A DNA stretch of 9,966 nt from Gallionella sp. (GTDB taxonomy: Bacteria > Pseudomonadota > Gammaproteobacteria > Burkholderiales > Gallionellaceae). Position numbers and translations under genes: made by a program. Below are positions 6,453 through 9,966 of the stretch, in pieces. How positions within the stretch are numbered: the first letter of the stretch is position 1; each line of letters starts with the position of its first letter. The stretch spans positions 1 through 9,966 of the forward strand of contig JANLID010000302.1 in the NCBI GenBank assembly GCA_024654105.1. Reading direction: 5' to 3'. Under the pieces are notes generated by a model. The model made no database searches, had not been told where the DNA came from, and saw nothing but the letters and a program-made list of their open reading frames with translations.

Positions 6453-7204
6453 ACAATATCGAACTCAACATCCTGGCGCCCGCGTTCATCGCGGGTTTGC
6501 TGGTGCTGGCCACGCACATCCCGCTCGGCATGAAGGTATTGGCGCGCGGCGTGATCTTCGCCGATCTCGCCGTGGCGCAGATTGCCGGGTTGGGTGTGGT
6601 TATCGCCGGATTGCTGGAACTGACCGGGCAGCCGCTGCTGGTGCAAGCAATTGCCGCCGCCAGCGCGCTGTGCGGCGCGGCATTGCTGGCATGGATCGAG
6701 CAGCATCTGCCGGAAGTCAAGGAAGCCTGCATCGGCCTGACTTTCGTGCTTGCCGCCAGTGGCGGAATCTTGCTGATGAGCCGCGACATGCATTCGGGAG
6801 AACATCTCAAGGATTTGCTGGTCGGGCAGATACTGTGGGTGAGCAGCGGTCAACTCATCGCCACCGCCGTGCTGACCGCCGTGCTGCTCGCACTGTGGCA
6901 ATGGGACAGGCTGAAAACCCACAACTTGGGCTTCTACGGCCTGTTCGCGCTGGCCGTTACCGCCTCGGTGCAACTGGCCGGCGTGTATCTGGTGTTCGCC
7001 AGCCTGATCGTGCCGGCGCTCGCCACGTATCGCATCAGCCATCGGCGCACGCATTATGCCTTTGCGATAGGCATCGCCGGTTATGCCATCGGCTTGCTGA
7101 TGTCCGTGTGGTTTGACTTGCCCGCCGGAGCCGCCATCGTTTGGGCGATGACGGCAGTGGGCGGCATCACCGCGCTGTTGCTGAAGACGCGAAAAGTCGC
7201 CTGA
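6449..7204 (+). CDS. ABC-3 family metal ion permease (ZnuB/MntB-like)
   Basis: An integral inner-membrane permease of 251 residues from ATG 6449. It is almost entirely hydrophobic, with about seven to eight predicted helices. The region from residue 23, GMKVLARGVIFADLAVAQIAG, matches the ABC-3 pattern of a polar loop (R...FADLAVAQ) leading into a Gly-rich helix. Later helices carry VYLVFASLIVPALATYRIS and the closing VWFDLPAGAAIVW segment typical of ZnuB and MntB. The family dimerises and needs a partner ATPase, which is not in this window. ATG 6437 is in frame four codons upstream without a ribosome site; GGGA at 6439-6442 is six bases before 6449, so I prefer 6449. The gene follows the binding-protein gene by 28 bases and is likely cotranscribed with it. 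Confidence 0.88.
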   Translation: MNNIELNILAPAFIAGLLVLATHIPLGMKVLARGVIFADLAVAQIAGLGVVIAGLLELTGQPLLVQAIAAASALCGAALLAWIEQHLPEVKEACIGLTFVLAASGGILLMSRDMHSGEHLKDLLVGQILWVSSGQLIATAVLTAVLLALWQWDRLKTHNLGFYGLFALAVTASVQLAGVYLVFASLIVPALATYRISHRRTHYAFAIGIAGYAIGLLMSVWFDLPAGAAIVWAMTAVGGITALLLKTRKVA

Positions 7205-7211
7205 TTTTCTT

Positions 7212-7217
7212 TACAAT
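7212..7217 (+). promoter_or_regulatory. Candidate -10 element for aroE
   Basis: TACAAT lies 30 bases before the aroE ATG and is followed by GCGCGC. No convincing -35 is found. Similar -10 plus GCGC sequences precede the mgtE gene (8970) and, less exactly, the exoribonuclease gene (694). Transcription of aroE may also simply read through from the permease gene 43 bases upstream. Confidence 0.35.
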
Positions 7218-7247
7218 GCGCGCACTGATTTATTACGCGCATTCAAC

Positions 7248-8060
7248 ATGACTGATCGCTACGCCGTCATCGGCAACCCCATCGCCCACAGCAAATCGCC
7301 GCTGATCCACCGGATGTTCGCGGAACAGACCGGGCAGGATGTCAGCTACGAAGCTATCCTCGCACCGCTGGATGGCTTTGCCGCAACCGTCGAGCGGCTG
7401 CGCCAGGAAGGCTACAAGGGCTGCAATGTAACGGTGCCATTCAAGTTCGAGGCGTTCAAGCTCGCTACCGAACTCGGTGAGCGCGCCCAATCCGCTCAAG
7501 CAGTCAATACACTCAAATTCGATGGCGACACCATTCTTGGTGACAACACCGATGGTGCGGGGCTGGTACGTGACCTCGAACATAATCTTAAATTCCATTT
7601 GCAAGGCAAGTGCGTTTTGCTCGTGGGTGCTGGTGGTGCGGCATATGGCGTGGCATTGCCTCTACTTCAGGCAGGCGCACATCTTTTTATCGCAAATCGC
7701 ACACCAGAAAAGGCAGATCAGCTTGCCATTCATCTAGGAAGGCTTGGGCGTACGGTTGAAATTTATAGCATCCCAAATGAAGAAAATAGAAAGCAATTCG
7801 ACCTTATTATTGATGCCACCTCCAGTGGGTTGGCGAACGACCTGCCCGCACTACACCGTGGCATTTTCGCTTCTGGAGCGCGGGCCTACGACATGATGTA
7901 CGGCAAAGAAACGCGGTTCCTGTCTTTTGCTCGACTAGAGGGTGCGAAAATCACAGACGGTCTCGGCATGTTGGTCGAACAAGCCGCCGAGTCTTTCCAT
8001 ATCTGGCGCGGCATACGCCCGGACACCGCGCTGGTTATAGCGGCGCTGCGCAAGCAATGA
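7248..8060 (+). CDS. aroE: Shikimate dehydrogenase
   Basis: A 270-residue NADPH-dependent enzyme that reduces 3-dehydroshikimate to shikimate in aromatic amino acid synthesis. The N-terminal catalytic domain shows GNPIAHSKSP (9-18, substrate serines), NVTVPFK with catalytic K66, and NTDG with D102. The Rossmann motif is G127-AGGAA-Y133-G134; the family usually has Arg at 133, after GAGGAA. NRT follows, which normally selects the NADP phosphate. DATSSGL, DMMYGK and DGLGMLVEQAA (C-terminal) are all present. Bases about 7573-7800 are AT-rich, near 40-45% GC in most blocks against about 60% upstream, and cover the cofactor domain, suggesting mosaic ancestry or relaxed codon choice. No ribosome site is obvious before ATG 7248. 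Length and motifs argue for an active enzyme. Confidence 0.95.
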   Translation: MTDRYAVIGNPIAHSKSPLIHRMFAEQTGQDVSYEAILAPLDGFAATVERLRQEGYKGCNVTVPFKFEAFKLATELGERAQSAQAVNTLKFDGDTILGDNTDGAGLVRDLEHNLKFHLQGKCVLLVGAGGAAYGVALPLLQAGAHLFIANRTPEKADQLAIHLGRLGRTVEIYSIPNEENRKQFDLIIDATSSGLANDLPALHRGIFASGARAYDMMYGKETRFLSFARLEGAKITDGLGMLVEQAAESFHIWRGIRPDTALVIAALRKQ

Positions 8061-8072
8061 ACAAAAAAGCAA

Positions 8073-8199
8073 TTCACCACGAAGAACACAGAGTACACGA
8101 AGCGTTTTCCGGACGTTGCGGCAGAATTCCCATTCGCCTGCCATTAAACAATGAGCGCGCGACAGTTATTTGTTTTCCTTCGCGGCCTTCGTGGTGTAA
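8073..8199 (+). repeat. Intergenic inverted repeat (CACCACGAAG type)
   Basis: CACCACGAAG (8075-8084) and its exact reverse complement CTTCGTGGTG (8187-8196) bound a 122-base element that fills most of the aroE-mtgA gap. Inside the arms, degenerate ACACGAAG/CCTTCGCGG units continue the pattern. The middle is not obviously structured. I recall this motif as a dispersed intergenic repeat in several environmental betaproteobacteria; the copy here looks decayed. No gene is seen in this gap. Confidence 0.7.
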
Positions 8200-8212
8200 G
8201 CGGGATTTTTAG

Positions 8213-8908
8213 ATGAAGAAACCGTGGGGCTGGATCTGGCGAGGCATGGCGATTTTCCTCGTCCTGCTGTTACTCTACCAGTTGTGGATCTTTGCGCACA
8301 TCTGCTGGTGGATCAAATTCAATCCGTCTACCAGCGCATTCATGGATGACCGTCTGGCCGTCATGCAGGATAAGAATCCAGATGCCAAGTTGCGGCACCA
8401 GTGGGTTCCATACGAAAAAATTTCCAGCCACCTCAAGCGCGCATTAATCGCCGCCGAGGACGCCAAATTCGTCGATCATGAAGGCTTTGATTGGGAAGGT
8501 ATCCAGAAGGCCTACGAGAAGAACCTGAAAAAGGGCAAGATCGTCGCGGGCGGTTCCACCATCAGCCAGCAACTTGCCAAAAATCTGTTCCTTTCCACCA
8601 GGCGCACGCCGTGGCGCAAGGCCGAGGAGGCAGCTATCACGCTGATGCTGGAAGTGGTGATGGACAAGCGGCGCATTTTCGAGATTTACCTCAATGTCAT
8701 CGAATGGGGCAACGGCGTGTTCGGCGCGGAAGCCGCCGCACGCCACTACTACCGCGCCAGTGCGGCCAACCTGACTGCGCAGCAGGCCGCCAGGCTTGCC
8801 GCGATGGTGCCCAATCCGCGCTATTACGATGCCCACCGCGAAGCGCGCGGCCTGCTGCGCAAGACCGAGATCATTCTGGGGCGCATGAATGACGCGGAAA
8901 TCCCGTAG
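8213..8908 (+). CDS. mtgA: Monofunctional biosynthetic peptidoglycan transglycosylase
   Basis: A 231-residue GT51 glycosyltransferase that polymerises lipid II into glycan strands on the periplasmic face of the inner membrane, without a transpeptidase domain. Residues about 11-31 are the single membrane anchor. The GT51 motifs are in order: E82-D83-A-K-F-V-D-H89-E-G with catalytic E82; G113-GSTISQQLAKN; R135-K136-A-E-E139 with the second key Glu E139; and RRIFEIYLNVIEWGNGVFGAEAAA. All key residues are intact and the length fits MtgA. ATG 8213 has only GGGA at 8202-8205, seven bases upstream. Following aroE is the order I recall from other betaproteobacteria. The stop codon lies inside a 28-base palindrome. 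Confidence 0.95.
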   Translation: MKKPWGWIWRGMAIFLVLLLLYQLWIFAHICWWIKFNPSTSAFMDDRLAVMQDKNPDAKLRHQWVPYEKISSHLKRALIAAEDAKFVDHEGFDWEGIQKAYEKNLKKGKIVAGGSTISQQLAKNLFLSTRRTPWRKAEEAAITLMLEVVMDKRRIFEIYLNVIEWGNGVFGAEAAARHYYRASAANLTAQQAARLAAMVPNPRYYDAHREARGLLRKTEIILGRMNDAEIP

Positions 8909-8932
8909 TGGCGCGGCGCGCCGCGCCACTAC
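8905..8932 (+). repeat. 28-bp perfect palindrome over the mtgA stop codon
   Basis: Bases 8905-8932 read the same on both strands with no mismatch, centred between 8918 and 8919 on GGCGCGCC (8915-8922). The TAG stop of mtgA (8906-8908) is in the left arm. In RNA it folds to a 12-pair, very GC-rich hairpin with a 4-base loop. No T-run follows, so it is not a classical intrinsic terminator; it may protect the mtgA mRNA 3' end. Confidence 0.8.
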
Positions 8933-8969
8933 CAACTGCGTAACGCAGCCATTTATCCAGTGTTTCCTT

Positions 8970-8975
8970 TACAAT
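8970..8975 (+). promoter_or_regulatory. Candidate -10 element for mgtE
   Basis: TACAAT lies 26 bases before the mgtE ATG, followed by AGCGCGC. No good -35 is present at 16-18 bases. AAGG at 8990-8993, eight bases before ATG 9002, is the likely ribosome site. The 70-base leader region shows no room for an Mg2+ riboswitch. Confidence 0.35.
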
Positions 8976-9001
8976 AGCGCGCAATTCGCAAGGCGCGCGC
9001 C

Positions 9002-9966
9002 ATGACTGACACCGACAAGGAAAGCCACTACACCGAAAATGTGCAGGATCACCTCAAACAGGTGGAATCGCTGCTGCACAAGCACGCGCTGGTGGAAGAG
9101 GTCGTGCATAAACAGGAAATCCCGCGCGAAGATCGCCATGCGCTGGTTGATACACTGTTGCACAAACAGCATCTCGCCGAGCTGCGCCGCAAACTGGACA
9201 GCCTGCATCCCGCGGACATTGCCTATATCCTGGAAGCCTTGCCCATCGAACAGCGTTTGCTGGTGTGGGATATGGTCAAATCGGAGCGCGACGGCGAAAT
9301 CCTGATCGAGGTTTCCGACGCGGTGCGCGAGTCGCTGATTGCGACCATGAATCGCGAAGAATTGCGCGCCGCCGCCGAACAGCTTGATACCGACGAGATC
9401 GCCGATCTCGCGCCCGACCTGCCGCATAACGTGATGCGCGATTTGTTCAAATCGCTGCCCATCGAAGAACGCGAACAGTTGCGCGCGGCGATGTCCTACC
9501 CGGAAGATTCGGTCGGCGCGCTGATGGATTTCAACATGATCCCTGTCCGCGAAGACATCACGCTGGAAGTGGTCTCGCGCTACCTGCGCCGTTTTGACGA
9601 ACTGCCGGATCATACCGACCAGGTATTTGTGGTGGACCGTAGCGACCATTTCAAGGGCGTGCTGCCGATCAATCTTATTGTGGTCAACGAACCGGACACG
9701 ATTGTCGGCAACCTGATGCTGATCGACACCATCCAACTACATCCCGATGAGAAAGCGGAGCAGGCAGCCCAGGCGTTTGAACGCTACGATCTGGTTTCCG
9801 CGCCGGTGATAGACGAGGAAGGCAAGCTGGTCGGGCGGGTGACGGTGAATGTAGTGCTGGACTTTATCCGCACCGAATCGGAAAGCGATTTGTTCAATCA
9901 GGCGGGCTTGCGCGAAGAAGAAGATATTTTCGCATCAGTGTGGAAGAGTGTGCAAAACCGCTGGAC
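9002..9966 (+). CDS. mgtE: Magnesium transporter MgtE, N-terminal part (partial)
   Basis: The first 321 codons of an MgtE-type Mg2+ channel, open to the window end. Residues 1-50 are a charged helical lead (KQVESLLHKHALVEE). About 55-165 are the MgtE N superhelical domain: LHPADIAYILEALPIEQRLLVW, then AEQLDTDEIADLAPDLP and FKSLPIEEREQL. Two CBS domains follow, near 171-233 (SVGALMDFNMIPVRED) and 236-292 (GNLMLIDTIQLHPDE, then SAPVIDEEGKLVGRVT). In MgtE these bind Mg2+ and close the channel when Mg2+ is high. The plug helix starts near 300 (GLREEEDIFASVWKSVQNRW), just before the transmembrane domain, which is outside the window. The frame was translated by hand and has no stop. Confidence 0.93.
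   Translation, partial: MTDTDKESHYTENVQDHLKQVESLLHKHALVEEVVHKQEIPREDRHALVDTLLHKQHLAELRRKLDSLHPADIAYILEALPIEQRLLVWDMVKSERDGEILIEVSDAVRESLIATMNREELRAAAEQLDTDEIADLAPDLPHNVMRDLFKSLPIEEREQLRAAMSYPEDSVGALMDFNMIPVREDITLEVVSRYLRRFDELPDHTDQVFVVDRSDHFKGVLPINLIVVNEPDTIVGNLMLIDTIQLHPDEKAEQAAQAFERYDLVSAPVIDEEGKLVGRVTVNVVLDFIRTESESDLFNQAGLREEEDIFASVWKSVQNRW

Noticed and set aside
8933..9001. Mg2+ riboswitch before mgtE.
   Set aside because: The gap is too short and holds only a -10-like box and a ribosome site; no M-box-like structure is seen.
8969..9736. Long open frame of 255 codons on the minus strand, opposite mgtE.
   Set aside because: The + frame from 9002 is a clear MgtE with N and CBS domains. 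The antisense frame has no recognisable motif and is the usual shadow of a GC-rich gene.
1..9966. CRISPR array, tRNA, rRNA, insertion sequence, phage or toxin-antitoxin genes.
   Set aside because: No regularly spaced direct repeats, cloverleaf sequence, transposase or integrase motif was found on either strand.

Overview
The window looks like chromosome from a GC-rich betaproteobacterium, possibly of the Nitrosomonadales/Gallionellaceae kind. The evidence is the style of the cytochrome c, RNase II-like, AroE, MtgA and MgtE proteins, the order RNase - TonB-like - aroE - mtgA, and betaproteobacterial intergenic repeats. This placement is inferred from memory; no search was run. All genes read on the + strand.

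Layout. 1-189 is the 3' end of lipA (lipoyl synthase). 296-610 is a small periplasmic cytochrome c551/c552, closed by a strong intrinsic terminator (631-656). An extended -10 promoter (691-699) then starts an RNase II/R-family exoribonuclease (727-2640). This overlaps by 7 bases a TonB-like protein that starts at TTG (2634-3485). A palindromic repeat (3518-3575) sits two bases before a good sigma-70 promoter (3578-3606). That promoter precedes a metal-handling module: a small exported His/Cys protein (3623-3925), an outer-membrane barrel with an N-terminal coiled coil (3989-5380), a nested GC-rich repeat that may also terminate transcription (5396-5474), a cluster A-I zinc/manganese-binding protein (5527-6420) and an ABC-3 permease (6449-7204). 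No ABC ATPase is present. aroE (7248-8060), a CACCACGAAG-type inverted repeat (8073-8199), mtgA (8213-8908), a 28-bp perfect palindrome over the mtgA stop, and the first 321 codons of mgtE (9002 to the window end) complete the window.

How the genes work together. The module could move Zn2+ (or Mn2+) across both membranes: the barrel as outer-membrane route, the binding protein as periplasmic capture and the permease as inner-membrane channel, with an ATPase borrowed from elsewhere in the genome. The small His/Cys protein has an unknown accessory role. The flanking genes are housekeeping: lipoate synthesis, electron transfer, RNA decay, the shikimate pathway, cell-wall glycan synthesis and Mg2+ uptake. 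The module lies inside what I recall as a common betaproteobacterial block, with repeat elements next to it, so it may be an insertion.

The most useful points to follow are the ATPase-less metal module with its small His/Cys partner, an aroE with an AT-rich middle and a Tyr where the Rossmann motif usually has Arg, and a possible 10-codon coupling minicistron between the binding-protein and permease genes. I saw no CRISPR array, tRNA, rRNA, insertion sequence or phage gene. No gene-free stretch exceeds 300 bases.
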